From Cyrtodaria siliqua (lineage: Eukaryota > Mollusca > Bivalvia > Adapedonta > Hiatellidae), in NCBI GenBank assembly GCA_037043455.1, contig JAWPHD010010198.1, positions 32,152 to 96,151 on the forward strand: a stretch of 64,000 bases of DNA. The letters run 5' to 3'. A program made the translations under genes and the position numbers. Below, one piece after another: positions 25,201-34,514 of the stretch (positions are counted from its first letter, which is position 1; every line of letters begins with the position of its first letter). Under the pieces are notes generated by a model that was not told the DNA's origin, did no database searches, and saw only the letters and a list, made by a program, of their open reading frames with translations.

Positions 25201-28200
25201 TTACAGTTCGCAACTATGCTTTCCTCATAAATTGTGCGGTGACTGGACAGGCTGTGGACCCTATGATGACGTCTACCTAAAGCCCAAACGGACGGTGACG
25301 TTGATGTTTATCTGCAATCATGTTTTGTCGTGGCCTCAGTGGTGTATTCTCTTGTTGCTCTGGGTTCTGCCAAGTCACTGAGTACCTTCTTTGTGGCTTT
25401 CTAGGCTATTGTTTTTTTTGCATTTATATATGCCTGAGCATCTTCGTGTTTTACTTATATTGCCTATTAATGCTGCCTTGTTGGTTAGAGAATAGTTCAT
25501 GGCGGGGATTTCTTTATTTACACTGTCCCGTTTTATTGGGATGAAGTAGGGTAAGTGTGATGTTTGGTGCACCCTAGAACCTGGTTTAAACCCCAGCGGC
25601 CTTATTTGCCACTGACCGTTCCAATGAGGTAGCCCTATTGTCAACTCTTTTTGTGTTTGTGAAGTCATATGCCTTTATTCCTTATTAACAATGCCATTCA
25701 TGTTTGTCGTTTTGCGTATTTTTGGGTTTACTGTGTTCTGTGAAAGCTGCATTTCCTGTTCGACTTTTATACTTATTTTTAAATGCCCTGCGGCCATTTT
25801 TGCGACTGACCGTTCCAAGGCGGTAGCCATATTGTCAACCCTTTTATGTTTTTGATGTCATATCTTGCCTTTTATTCATTTGTGTAATAATTGTTTGTTT
25901 GTTTGCATGTTTTGGTTTACTGTAGTCTTTCCCTTAATGGTTTATTCTCTTACTGCTCTGGCTTCTGCAAAGTCATTGAGTACCTTCATTGTGGCTTTCT
26001 AGGCTATTGTTTTTTTGCATTATATTTACACGAGCATATTTGTGTTTTACTTATATTGCCTATTGATGCTGCCTTGTTGGTTAGAGATTAGATCATGGCG
26101 GGGATTTCTTTATTTACACTGTCCTGTTTTAATGGGATGACAGTAGGGTAAGTGTGAGGTTTGGTGCACCCTAGAACCGGTTTAAACCCCCAGTGGCCTA
26201 CTTTGCCACTGACCGTTCCAAGGCGGTAGCCCTATTGTCAACCCTTTTGTGTTTGTGATGTCGTTTGCTTTTTTTATTACTTTTGTCTTTTCGTTTGTCT
26301 GTTTGCGTGTTTGTTTTTGTGTTTTGTGGTTGACTGTCGTCCTTGAATGCTGCTTTCCCTGTCCGATATTTTTATCCTTTTTTTTGAATGCTACGTTTCC
26401 TGTTCGACATTTATATCTACTTTCTAAGTATATTCTCACAATAAATGTGATTTTTCTTTTTGCAATAGTTATACTTTATATTGCATATGTTATTCTATAT
26501 TCTTTGCCTTCTGAGTTCATGATTGTGTTTAAGGTGTCATAACATGGTTTCGGTCCACATTTATGTGTCAGCACTGGATACATGTATGTTGGGGTTTTCG
26601 TCTTTTGTAGTGTAATTGTTTTAATATGACTTTTGTATTTGAATAAAAAAAATGGTTGTAATGAAAGTCTAAATAATTAAATTTAATTTGTCTGATTAGG
26701 CATCTTTATAATTTAAATTTATATAGCATCTGTGCTATGTTATACTTATATTGACTATTAATTCTGCCTTGTTTGTTTCTAATCTGGCGGGGATATCTTA
26801 GTTTAAACTGTCCCGTTTCATTTTGATAACAATAGGGTAAGAGTGGTGTTTGGTACAACTTAGAAGCTGATTTAAACCCCAGCCGAATTTTGCGTCACTG
26901 ACCGTTCCAAGACGGTAATCTTTGTCCTAATGTCCACCCGTTTATGTTTTGATGTCAGATCTTGCCTTTTATTCAGCTCTGTATTTGTGTTTGTTTCTGT
27001 GCGTGTTTTTGATATGTTCAGCGTTTATTCTATTCTAATGTTGGAATTTGTAATCTATACTGAGGGAAAAAAGTTTAGCAAGTTTTTTTTGCACCCTGGA
27101 AATAAAGAATTTGGTTGTAAAATCAAGAAACTACTGCCATAGACTTAATAATCATTTTTATTAAACACACATCAATAACAGTCGAACATCTTAATGACGT
27201 AACGAAAAAATAAACGTAGGGATCAAGCCCGTAAAGTCACACAATGTCAGTATATCTTGTATACAGTACTATTTGATCTAAAAAACTGGCTAAACTTTTT
27301 TCCCTCAGTATATGTATAGGATAGAGGCTATGAAGAGAAATCTCCACCATTAAGAAACCGAAAGACCTTAAGCGTAGCGACCGACCGCGGTTTCTTAATG
27401 GTGAGGATTTATCTTCTTAGACTCCACCCGACTTAGTGTCTACCATTGGTTTTATCGATAGTCTCTATATATGTCACGCTCTTTATCGCGAAGACTGCTT
27501 GTAGTTAAACCTTCATGAAATGGTGCAAGTATTTGCAAATCTGAGACAACTGATTGGTTAAAAAAAGTAGGGTAAACACTAATGACCAACTGACTGGATT
27601 AGCCCAATGCCAAAGCGTAATGATTGTCAATCCGAAAGTCGTGGGTTAGAAACTCGCGTAGGCTTTACTATTTTTCAGTGAATGGGTGTGTATTGTTGAT
27701 GTAACTTTGTCGATCGCAGGTAAAAAAATGAAACAGGTTCGCTATACAACTGTCTTATATACGGGTTTCCACCCATGAAGTTGGTAGTAAACTTGGTAGT
27801 AAACCAAGCGTTAAACCGCTCCCATTTGCTTTAGGTACACGCCCATTAGCCTTATATAGAACTTTAGTATCACCATATAGATATATAGATCTCATCAAAT
27901 ATTTCTATTCATTAAACAGAAAATGGGGGAGCCTCCGCTAGTGGGGGAGCCAGAGCTGGTGTTGCAGGCGATCTATATGCTAGCCGAGTAGCTCTGCCGC
28001 CAGTGGGTCCAGGTTTACATTCACTTGATGCGAATGAAGTGACCTCTCAGTTTTATACTGAAGCCAGAAATGGTTGGTATTATATTATGTTGGGAATGTA
28101 ATGTTGTTCCTTTTAAATCAGAAACAAGTAAACAATAATTATATTTGGCATGCAAACATGTGATAACTATTTGGTGCTTGGCAATAAGATTTCTAGGCAA

Positions 28201-31200
28201 CAGAGGTATTAGTTATAAACTCCATTTTTAATTGATTTAATAATTACAAGACTTTATTTAACGAGAGAACTCATTTGATATGTATAGTGGTTTCTCCTAA
28301 TATCGCGGGTTCTTTAATATCGCGGTAAACACTATTTTAATGACATCACCCTCAAGCGCCACCTACATGTGATCAAAATCACACAATTCATACCCGAAGG
28401 TCACGCTAATGTTTACAAATACATATCGACAAAAGGTCGCAATTCACGGTAAGTAAAATTGGTTTTCCATATAAATACATAAAAACATCACAATGTGTAA
28501 ATTTCCTCCACCCCCTTACCAACAAAAGAACCCATAACACTTCGTAAAATAAGTTTATAAACTTTGGGGCTCTGTCAAATCTTCGTCTGCTTGATGATAT
28601 TTATGAATGAACTTGTTGTGGTCACGTGACGACGCTATGTTGCGAACAGGGCACCTGCCAACAGCGCCAATAAATTAAGGGGAACTAATAAAGAAGCCCT
28701 GCTACGCCTTTTCCTACGGAGTTCCCAAATCGATTTGTAGACGCACATATTGAGGGGATGCAAGACACTTTGTTTTGTTTTTGGGGAAAGTGTGACTTCT
28801 GTCCACATTGGAAACACCTTAAGTACTGCTGTAATGCTACAGTTTTGAGGCGTGACTCTGTTTTCAGATGTCCACACTGCCTTACAAAGGTCTAATTGCT
28901 AGTACAAAAGTTAAAAAAGTAAAGAAAACAAGTGTTGAGTGATGAATTGATGTAACTTGCGTGATTATTAAAAGAAACTGTTGAATTTCAGCATAGAGTT
29001 GTAGTTTTATTTGCAGATATATCCCATTTATTTTATTTAGATTTTTTTGCAATCTATAAACTCTAGTCAGGGCGTCCACTGTTTACCGCGATATTAGAGT
29101 ACTCTCCCCTGACAACAGTAAAAACATAGCTGTCGATATCGGATAAAATTATTTCAATATTTAATCCATCTAATGTTTTAATACTATGTACAAATACAAA
29201 TGAGGTGTTTGTGAACGTAACCAGGACAGAAATAATTTGAGATAAATGTTGTATTATCATTTATTTAAACTGCAAACAGTAAGTACCGCGATATTAGGGA
29301 ACACCATCCTACATAGTTTATTTGTTTTTGAATAAATATCTAATTTCATAACTAAAGACAGTTTGTTAGTTTGTTATGTTTTATATAAAAGAAAATGCGC
29401 TGTTTGGAAAGTGTTTTTTTTAAATATTTACCCGGCAAAACACAGGTGAAGTATGTGAATCTTATAGTATAACAATATTTAACGGGTACCATAACATGAT
29501 ATATTTTGGCCGTGGTGTTAAAATAATGCTCAGCGATACTCTGCATAGATTTGTTAAACCTCGTTAAATACAATTGCTTATTTGCTTTTCGTCTTTTTGT
29601 GTGTGTGTGTGTCGGTTTTGTTTTAATGTACTTTTCATTGACATTAAATCTTCAGAGTTGAACGGACTTAGTGCCTCTCTGAAGCATCCACCGTTAACAG
29701 TCTATGTACGGAGGAACTATATCGTAGAAGATGTCATGCATTTTTACGAAAACATGAACTCCTCGAACGTGGAATCTACATTGACTTCCAAATTTGTAGG
29801 TAGGTCAATACTGAGCATCATATCATTGGCTCTCTTCTAACACGTATGGCATGGTCGACATGACAACCTCACTGCATTTAGTCAGATGAAACATACTTCG
29901 TTATAAATGTATGTAAACGTGTTCAAGCTGAAAATGGATACTGATCGCAAAAAAGACATGGAACAGACTCAGTTGTTGTGTTTGTTGTCCCTTATCAGTC
30001 TGTATTTTAATAGAATACCGCTTAATCCAATGCCAGTGGCGTGAGATCTATTGCAAATTACATTACCTCATGAACAGGCTCAATAAAACCGAGTCTGCTA
30101 CTATTCTCTCTTGTTTGTTATCGTTGCTTACAAGTGATCCGCCTTTCAGTATTTATTGACATTCACACTAGAGTTTGTTTAGTGCTGTGTGGTGGATGTT
30201 TGTTTTTTGTTTGTTTGTTTGTTTGTATGTTGTTTTACGTCATTTTTCAACACATGTAAGTTTATATATGACGGTCGATGTTTTGTGGTGGAGGCAGACC
30301 ACCCACTTTTCCTGGGTAGAACCAGTACCAGTACTGTACACCTCCCGCCATCCGTAAGAATCGACACTTTTTCACTTACAAGTCGAGCTCCCAGTGGGAT
30401 TCGAACCCGCAGCGGTGAGAGTTGGCGGATATAAAAAGTCGCTACGATTTTTACTACTTACTGGTCCTTTGGGATTATCAAGTCCAATCAGTGTCGCTTT
30501 ATAGTAGGATACCGCTTAAGCCGGTGCTAAGGTGCGTTAAAGGTGTTGCAAATTATATTAATAAATACTGAAAAGGGAATCTCTTGGAAGCAACACACAC
30601 AAACAAGAGAGAAAAGTAGCAAACTCCGTTCGGTTCGGTTTTATAATGTGTATGTAGGTCTATGATTTTATTGAGGTTGTTATTGGTAATATAAGGTGCA
30701 ACACCTATCACGCCCACTAGCACCGGCTTAAGTAGTATTCTACTTAAAGCCACACTGATTGGGCTTGATGATCCCAAAGGACAAGTAAGTTTACAGCCCC
30801 CACACAGCACTAAACAAACGCTAGTGTTAATGTAAATAAATACTAAAACACTCATGAAAAGGCTCTATAAAACCGAGCCTGCTACATTTCTCTCTTGTTT
30901 GTGTTTGCTGCTTCCAAGGGATGCCCTTTTCAGTATTACTGACAGTCAAATACATTTCCTGTTCAATCATTTTGTTAATAATGTTTGTAGGAGAAGAAGG
31001 CGTAGACGCAGGTGGTGTGATGAAGGACATGTTCACTTCGTTTTGGCACAAGGCAAAGGAATCTTACTTCAAAGGAAATGTTGCCTGCGTTCCAGTTATC
31101 AATATGCGATGCTACGATATGTCACCATTTGTCACCCTTGGTCGTGTTTTTGCACACAGTACAGCTATCCTGAAAAACATTCCAATACAAATATGTAGAA

Positions 31201-31919
31201 GCACGCTCAACATGATCATTTTCGGGGATATGGAAATGACAGATGGAACCATGGATATCATCATTGAAGACTTTTTGCTGTTCGTTGACCATGATGATAG
31301 AACAGTGCTCAGACAAGCGCTTGAAAACTTCGACGCACTAAGCGAGGATCAGACAACAAAGCTGCGATACATTTTCGCGAACTTCGAAATGGAAAATATA
31401 CCACGCAAAGAGACTCTCAAGAAAGATATTGCAAGCATTGCACACAACGAGCTTTGCGCGAAGCCAAAATGCGTATGTGAGCAGATGAGAAAGGGAATTC
31501 CAATGCTTCATCAGCAGATGTTCTGGGCGCAGTTGACAATTCGCCATATTGACGGTCTGTACGAAGACTTTCGACCAACGGCAAAGAAGGTTATCAGTAA
31601 GCTGAGATGCACACCATGGCCTCTTGGACACGGGTCTAAGGAAAGACAGGTATTTGATCATCTGAAACGGTTTCTCCTGTACATATCACGCGACCTTCTT
31701 CTTGAATTCCTTCAGTTCGTTACCGCTGAGCGAAAGATTCCAGCTGAAAACATTACTGTGACTTTTACCGATTTAACAGGCCTTGCCAGAAGACCCGTGG
31801 CTCGCACGTGTGTTTGCCGACTTGAGCTACCAAAATCTTACACACAATACGAAGACCTTAAACGAGAGTTTACAAGTATACTTACTTCTGCAGATGGCAT
31901 GTGCATGAACATGCAGTAA
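16233..31919 (+). CDS. Ig-domain transmembrane receptor with C-terminal HECT ubiquitin ligase (11 exons)
   Basis: Exons: 16233-16293, 17629-18006, 18603-18926, 19711-20031, 20425-20532, 21738-21774, 23282-23367, 24585-24671, 27920-28072, 29656-29799, 30991-31919. All introns are GT-AG, phases agree at every junction, and the CDS sums to 2628 nt (875 aa). Predicted order: signal peptide 1-20; three Ig-like exons (21-146, 147-254, 255-361) with eight N-glycosylation sequons and a ninth in the stalk; transmembrane helix about 387-409; basic RRRR 410-413 and Cys cluster 418-422; acidic and Gly/Ala-rich linker to about 530; HECT domain about 530-875 with FVGEEGVDAGG (565-575) and catalytic Cys840 in ARTCVCRLELP. 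Known of the family: HECT ligases form a ubiquitin thioester on this Cys. The HECT part resembles G2E3-like ligases. Inference: a surface receptor that ubiquitinates targets at the membrane. Two adjacent genes instead of one is the main alternative; no stop, poly(A) signal or new start is evident between the Ig and HECT parts. Confidence 0.82.
16294..17628. other. Ig-HECT intron 1
   Basis: 1335 nt. It contains a 25-bp-class minisatellite (separate entry) and otherwise AT-rich sequence. The long open frames over the minisatellite on both strands are by-products of the repeat. Confidence 0.75.
16385..16796. repeat. minisatellite of about 25 bp in intron 1
   Basis: Roughly sixteen imperfect copies of a unit like aacatgcacacacaatgtca followed by tgcag. 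Copy-to-copy changes include (ca)n length and single substitutions. Translation gives Cys/His/Val-rich pseudo-repeats on both strands, so it is not coding. Confidence 0.9.
17629..18006 (+). CDS. Ig-HECT exon 2: first Ig-like module
   Basis: 378 nt, phase 1 at both ends, residues 21-146. B-strand-like GGTLAICCRTE (Cys45/46) and a late YNITCHSQED and WVCSSYAES supply further cysteines; four N-glycosylation sequons (NRT twice, NLT, NIT) show an extracellular location. It is the most diverged of the three modules, so the Ig assignment is from position and Cys pattern more than from a full motif. Confidence 0.75.
18007..18602. other. Ig-HECT intron 2
   Basis: 596 nt. Nothing recognised apart from AT-rich sequence. 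An open frame continues from within this intron into exon 3, but the acceptor tttatttcag at 18593-18602 with matching phase supports the exon start at 18603. Confidence 0.7.
18603..18926 (+). CDS. Ig-HECT exon 3: V-type Ig domain
   Basis: 324 nt, phase 1-1, residues 147-254. The C-strand Trp192 (LLQWFNNEKNIS) and the F-strand signature YDAGTYVC (Asp227, Gly229, Tyr231, Cys233) are classic V-set features. The B-strand position expected to hold the partner Cys (around TVTVKTSSG) has none. Sequons NIS and NVT. Confidence 0.88.
18927..19710. other. Ig-HECT intron 3 with dispersed repeat
   Basis: 784 nt. About 18980-19285 is a dispersed repeat: gtctcggtttgattgagact, gagcggtagtgaaatatgct, then ccatcccgaagatggcatgc and tagttgggagc. 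Parts recur at 15140-15290, 53390-53570 (reverse, with an internal duplication) and 57735-58020. Confidence 0.75.
19711..20031 (+). CDS. Ig-HECT exon 4: membrane-proximal Ig-like domain
   Basis: 321 nt, phase 1-1, residues 255-361. SGTIFCAASS (B strand Cys), VNYTWKYP (C strand Trp) and PPIGCAAYEGG (F strand Cys) give a canonical Cys-Trp-Cys Ig pattern. Sequons NYT and NCS. Acceptor cgttttctag, donor gtaagt. Confidence 0.85.
20075..20240 (+). repeat. dispersed repeat in intron 4
   Basis: Phrases ggatcccttggtagaaaca, cacctctttcgcccctagc and actggcttaagcgatattct match the repeat family at 6640-6775, 30000-30945 and 45445-45570. It ends close to exon 5 and does not contribute coding sequence. 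Confidence 0.65.
20425..20532 (+). CDS. Ig-HECT exon 5: stalk and start of the transmembrane helix
   Basis: 108 nt, phase 1-1, residues 362-397. Asn/Thr-rich stalk with one sequon (NET) followed by TVLIVVWNLIL. The acceptor is tttaag with a weak pyrimidine tract; the donor gtgagc is good. It joins exon 6 in frame to complete the membrane helix, which supports both junctions. Confidence 0.8.
20877..21318. repeat. foldback element in intron 5
   Basis: Left arm about 20877-21075 (from actgaacgactttaa to caaaagtcacaa) and right arm about 21128-21318 (from ttgtgacttttgca to taaagtcgttcagt) are imperfect inverted copies of about 190-200 nt around a spacer of about 55 nt. No open frame; a MITE-like foldback is likely. 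Confidence 0.85.
21738..21774 (+). CDS. Ig-HECT exon 6: transmembrane helix micro-exon
   Basis: 37 nt micro-exon, phase 1 in and phase 2 out, encoding SFMMLCIIIVY. With exon 5 it gives about 23 uninterrupted non-charged residues. Acceptor ctattttacag, donor gtaaga. Joined to exon 7 the split codon becomes Arg, the first of four arginines. Confidence 0.82.
22218..22766. repeat. foldback element in intron 6
   Basis: Two arms in inverted orientation: gtttcagccaaag, tagtggtaaattaaactacc and caaaatcggttgagaaataa on the left mirror ttatttctcaaccgattttc, ttaccactaaaaatg and ctttggctgaaac on the right. Arms are about 150-190 nt and diverged. The plus-strand frame at 22195-22392 lies in it and is not a gene. 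Confidence 0.8.
23282..23367 (+). CDS. Ig-HECT exon 7: basic and Cys-rich juxtamembrane segment
   Basis: 86 nt, phase 2 in and phase 1 out, residues 410-438. RRRRGLPFCCCTCRNPF followed by LLWWRRRRA. The positive charges right after the helix fit a cytoplasmic face, and the Cys cluster could be palmitoylated. The donor is gttagt, a little weaker than consensus. Confidence 0.75.
23368..24584. other. Ig-HECT intron 7
   Basis: 1217 nt, AT-rich, no recognised repeat or exon. The 86-residue plus-strand frame at 23896-24156 is low in informative composition and matches no family I know. Confidence 0.65.
24585..24671 (+). CDS. Ig-HECT exon 8: acidic linker
   Basis: 87 nt, phase 1-1, residues 439-467, containing GHYVDEFEGPPADAG. 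Acidic and likely disordered, with a single Tyr in an acidic setting. It is in frame between exons 7 and 9 with a good acceptor (tcattaccag) and donor (gtaata). Confidence 0.72.
   Translation: MSQQMRLITTVAITLTNLKDHLLTLACI
25044..25280 (+). mobile_element. Penelope-like element fragment, C-terminal coding end
   Basis: Encodes [19 protein letters not shown] through to a C terminus [11 protein letters not shown] and stop, matching the other copies at 52416-52690 (minus) and 53600-53800 (plus). It is followed directly by the tail repeat. It lies in intron 8 of the Ig-HECT gene, same strand. Confidence 0.75.
25290..27030 (+). repeat. three tail-repeat copies in intron 8
   Basis: Copies at about 25290-25800, 25800-26440 and 26740-27030 share ggcggggatttctttattta, cactgtcc(c/t)gtttta, ggtttggtgcaccctagaac and ccactgaccgttcc(a)ag. 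The first continues from the element fragment at 25044-25280, so this repeat is the 3' tail of that retroelement family; the others look 5'-truncated. Confidence 0.8.
27056..27312. mobile_element. MITE with perfect 24-bp terminal inverted repeats
   Basis: 257 bp whose ends are exact inverted repeats at 27056-27079 and 27289-27312 (starting tatactgagggaaaaaagtt). The outermost TA and lack of coding capacity fit a Tc1/mariner-type non-autonomous element. A degenerate sister is at 2362-2616. Confidence 0.92.
27322..27424. repeat. short foldback
   Basis: aatctccaccattaagaaac (left) pairs with gtttcttaatggtgaggatt (right) around a loop containing gcgtagcgaccgaccgcgg. A related foldback is at 34354-34464. 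Confidence 0.8.
27920..28072 (+). CDS. Ig-HECT exon 9: Gly/Ala/Pro-rich linker
   Basis: 153 nt, phase 1-1, residues 468-518. NGGASASGGARAGVAGD then LPPVGPGLHSLDANEV: low complexity, flexible. The donor gttggt is non-ideal; gtatta 5 nt later would change the phase and break the join to exon 10, so the first is preferred. Confidence 0.7.
28288..29306. mobile_element. DNA transposon relic with doubled TIR motif, intron 9
   Basis: The left end has taatatcgcgg twice (28299 and 28316 regions) and the right end has ccgcgatatta twice (29089 and 29287 regions), giving inverted ends about 1.02 kb apart, outermost tggtttctcctaatatcgcg versus taccgcgatattagggaaca. A minus-strand 80-residue frame at 28635-28877 is not recognisable. 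Family not assignable by eye. Confidence 0.75.
29656..29799 (+). CDS. Ig-HECT exon 10: start of the HECT domain
   Basis: 144 nt, phase 1-1, residues 519-566. LTVYVRRNYIVEDVMHFYEN and STLTSKFV correspond to the HECT N-lobe opening (strand, helix, then K/RVRFVGE). Acceptor aaatcttcag, donor gtaggt. The split Gly codon joins exactly into GEEGVDAGG of exon 11, strong support for the splice. Confidence 0.88.
30000..30945. repeat. clustered dispersed repeats in intron 10
   Basis: Several copies in both orientations of a repeat with aaaaccgagtctgctac, ctctcttgtttgt and ccggcttaag(c)ggtattct; copies at about 30000-30145 (minus), 30480-30560 (minus), 30588-30780 (plus) and 30845-30945 (minus). Between them, 30370-30440 has a reverse tRNA-like B box (ggattcgaacccgcag), suggesting a SINE piece. 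Opposed copies could fold back in the pre-mRNA. Confidence 0.7.
30991..31919 (+). CDS. Ig-HECT exon 11: HECT N-lobe remainder and C-lobe
   Basis: 929 nt ending with TAA at 31917-31919; residues 567-875. Starts GEEGVDAGGVMKDMFTSFW, the hallmark N-lobe loop; ends with C-lobe AERKIPAENITVTFTD, RRPVARTCVCRLELPKSY and EDLKREFTSIL. Cys840 (codon 31809-31811) aligns with the HECT catalytic Cys. The usual GFGL-like tail is replaced by GMCMNMQ. The upstream ATG at 30921 in the same frame lies in the intron and is not needed. Confidence 0.92.
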
Positions 31920-32387
31920 GAATGTATATATGCTCGTGTTGATGAGGCTGAACTGAACGTGAAAGTATAGTTCTCTGTGTATCTTATTTATGTTGAACTG
32001 AACCAGGTGCCAGTATAACATTCTTTATTTCACACATGTATACTTCTAACCAATCTCTTTCTGTCTGTTTAACCATGTGACAATCCCATATTTCCACTAT
32101 TATACTCAAGACAGTCTATATTAGTTTCATAGTGTACTCCACCTGATACCCAGAGTCCCGGAAATCTATATTCAGCAGATGTGGAGACCAAAAAGATCCA
32201 TATTCGTATCTGTACTAGGGAAAGATAACCCTTACAGTCAACATTTGAAACAGTACTGTTATGATACTTTACATGTGTTTTTCAAATTATGTTGAACAAA
32301 ATATTGTTTTTGTTCTGCTTAATTAATAACGGAGATTTCAAGTTGGAATTGAAATGTACAACGTTTGGTTAGATTAGAAATGTGTGA

Positions 32388-32393
32388 AATAAA
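32388..32393 (+). promoter_or_regulatory. candidate poly(A) signal of the Ig-HECT gene
   Basis: A canonical aataaa 469 nt after the stop codon, followed by ggtcattaaatagtgttgag. It is the first aataaa I see on this strand after the stop and gives a 3' UTR of a normal length. Confidence 0.55.
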
Positions 32394-32770
32394 GAGGTCA
32401 TTAAATAGTGTTGAGTACAATACTGAATTCAGTTGGACTTCGTCTCGTCCAAATGGATTCTGTCTGCTGGGTACTTGTCCAACAGAATTCATTTGTGTAC
32501 TGGTTTTGGTTGAAGGTGAACCTTGAATGCTACATTTTCTGTTCGGCTTGTTTTATCTACTTTGAAAGTATAACGTTCTGGAGAACAAGCTGGGAAATAT
32601 ATATAATCAAATTTCGCCGTATGATTCCCGGAATACAGATCAGAAGGTGAGTTAAAAGTACAAGTTACCAATTAGTTTTTTATACAGTCTAAGTTATTAA
32701 ATAAAACATTTATTTAACCAGTCAAACCAATAAATTTAATACGTTTACTAGACTTACTTGCAATTTTAGA
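32394..32770. other. intergenic, short tail-repeat piece
   Basis: No gene. About 32515-32560 resembles the dispersed tail repeat (ccttgaatgctacattttct gttcgg). The rest is AT-rich. Confidence 0.5.
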
Positions 32771-32771
32771 A

Positions 32772-32955
32772 ATCATGCCTTATTCTCTGATAATAAAATC
32801 ATAAATAAAACTATAACAAGACTTAGAATGGGATACAACCTATTACCATCGAGTTTAGGAAGACATATCATTAAAGATCTTGATAAAAATTGTACTTCCT
32901 GTTCTGTCCCATACCCCCACCGAACACTTTTTACTTGAATGCAGTCAGCTCGATA
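32772..32955 (+). mobile_element. LINE ORF2 C-terminal fragment
   Basis: A plus-strand frame reads TRLRMGYNLLPSSLGRHI followed by CTSCSVPYPHRTLF: the R-L-R-x-G-Y and Cys-x-x-Cys plus His layout of the post-RT region of non-LTR retroelements. Frame is lost near 32932. Very short and decayed. Confidence 0.55.
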
Positions 32956-34113
32956 TGGAAAGGTAAGAGTTAAAGTCAAAATTACAACAAAGTTCTATAC
33001 TTTTTAATCTAAATAATCTACTCGACCCACAAAAAAAACATAGGTAACTGACCTTCAGCGCCCTATATTATTGTGGAAAAAAACAATTCAATAATTGATA
33101 CAGCTATAACATGGGACTGATCCGTTGGACGCGTTGGGGCGATTTTTGAGTCAGATGGCGACGCAGGCACAACGGTCCAGGATGAGTCACATACTTTCAT
33201 ATATATAATGTAATAAAACTACAATGTTGGACGGCACAGTGAATTAGCTTGTATGTTTTATCTGCTGGGCTGGAATGCTATGCTTTCAATATATCTAAGC
33301 CTGCTCTAACCATTGTTATTTGTATGTTGTAATATATGGGATAACGAATGAGTGTATGCCACATATGGTTAGAGTACACTTAAACATCGAATACCCCATT
33401 GCGTACATTAATAAAATGTAGTTGTATATACACATTTTAATACTTATTATCACTTGTTTTAGCAGAAGCGTCGGAGATTTTAGTTTTATCTATAGGTAGT
33501 CATTCATTATTAGAGCAGGCTTCTGTTCTACTATATCACCTATGTATATATTTGATCATTGCCCTCCCCAGTGTGGCCTCCACGCGGCTTTCTGTGGACA
33601 AAAAACAATCCTCAGACGAAGGTCTCTAGAAGGTATTAAGAGAATTCGGATGCTGAGGACGGGTGCCTCACACAGTATTGGGTATTTTTGTCATTTTTTA
33701 TAACTTTTTATATGCAATATATTTTAACCATTTCAATAAATTAAATAAGGGAGCAATGATCAGACAAAACATGGATAATGTACATATATAAATAAATAAT
33801 TAGAACATGTTTAACGTTCTAGAGAGATGTAACCATTTGTGAATACCATTATAACACTATTTTGATAGTTCACACACCCCTGACTCATGCCCCTAGCTGG
33901 TACCATTTTTTCGATGGCCTGACTATTTGATGAAAACTATTTATTAAAAAACAAACCTTTGGTGAACCCCATAATCTTCCTTGGGCAAATATTAAAGTGT
34001 CTGCTTTGTTCTTGTCATTTCTTGAAAGACGACAACGTTAAAATAATCTCCTTAGAATAATGATAATTAATGAATAAATAAAATAAACTACCTAGAAATG
34101 CTCGCCAAAAGGC
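32956..34113. other. intergenic, nothing recognised
   Basis: AT-rich sequence with no convincing frame, repeat or RNA on either strand. Confidence 0.55.
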
Positions 34114-34351
34114 CTTAGTGTTTGCCCTACTTTTTCCTCCAATCAGACGGTGAGGAATTTTAAAAAAAATGGCGAACTTATTCATGTAAATTTCTAACGA
34201 TCACCAATTTTAACCATTTAATCATTAAGTAATCGCTTACTAAATGGCACGCGCTTGTTTGGACACAAGGAGGCGGATTTAGTAGAAGCGCGAACATATT
34301 AAGAGGTGTGGTTTCGTAAAAGCGCGGGGGAAAAGTAGGGCAAACACTAAG
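34114..34351. mobile_element. MITE with 23-24 bp TIRs
   Basis: 238 bp. The left end cttagtgtttgccctacttt at 34114 and right end aaaagtagggcaaacactaag finishing at 34351 are inverted copies differing by one T. No coding capacity. A lone aaagtagggtaaacactaat at 27563-27583 shows a partial relative. Confidence 0.88.
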
Positions 34352-34353
34352 TC

Positions 34354-34464
34354 AGTTAGAGGCTAAGAAGTGACATTTTAACAATTAAGTAACCCCGGTC
34401 AGTCGCTGCGCTCCTTCCCTTAGGGTTTCTTAATTGTTAAAATTTCACTTCATAGCCTCTAACT
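34354..34464. repeat. short foldback
   Basis: Arms of about 41 nt (gttagaggctaagaagtgac and cttcatagcctctaac with the intervening bases paired) flank a gtcgctgcgctccttcc loop. It abuts the MITE at 34114-34351. Confidence 0.85.
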
Positions 34465-34514
34465 AATACTTGTGCCATAGGGCGATCAAAAATAAAAAGC
34501 TTTACTACTACTAC

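Noticed and set aside
28635..28877. 80-residue minus-strand protein gene
   Set aside because: Contained in a transposon relic, unrecognised, with no splice or start evidence.
30921..30990. ATG at 30921 as the start of a stand-alone HECT protein
   Set aside because: It lies upstream of a good acceptor and would omit the N-lobe start in exon 10; the GEEGVDAGG motif is completed only by the exon 10 to exon 11 splice.
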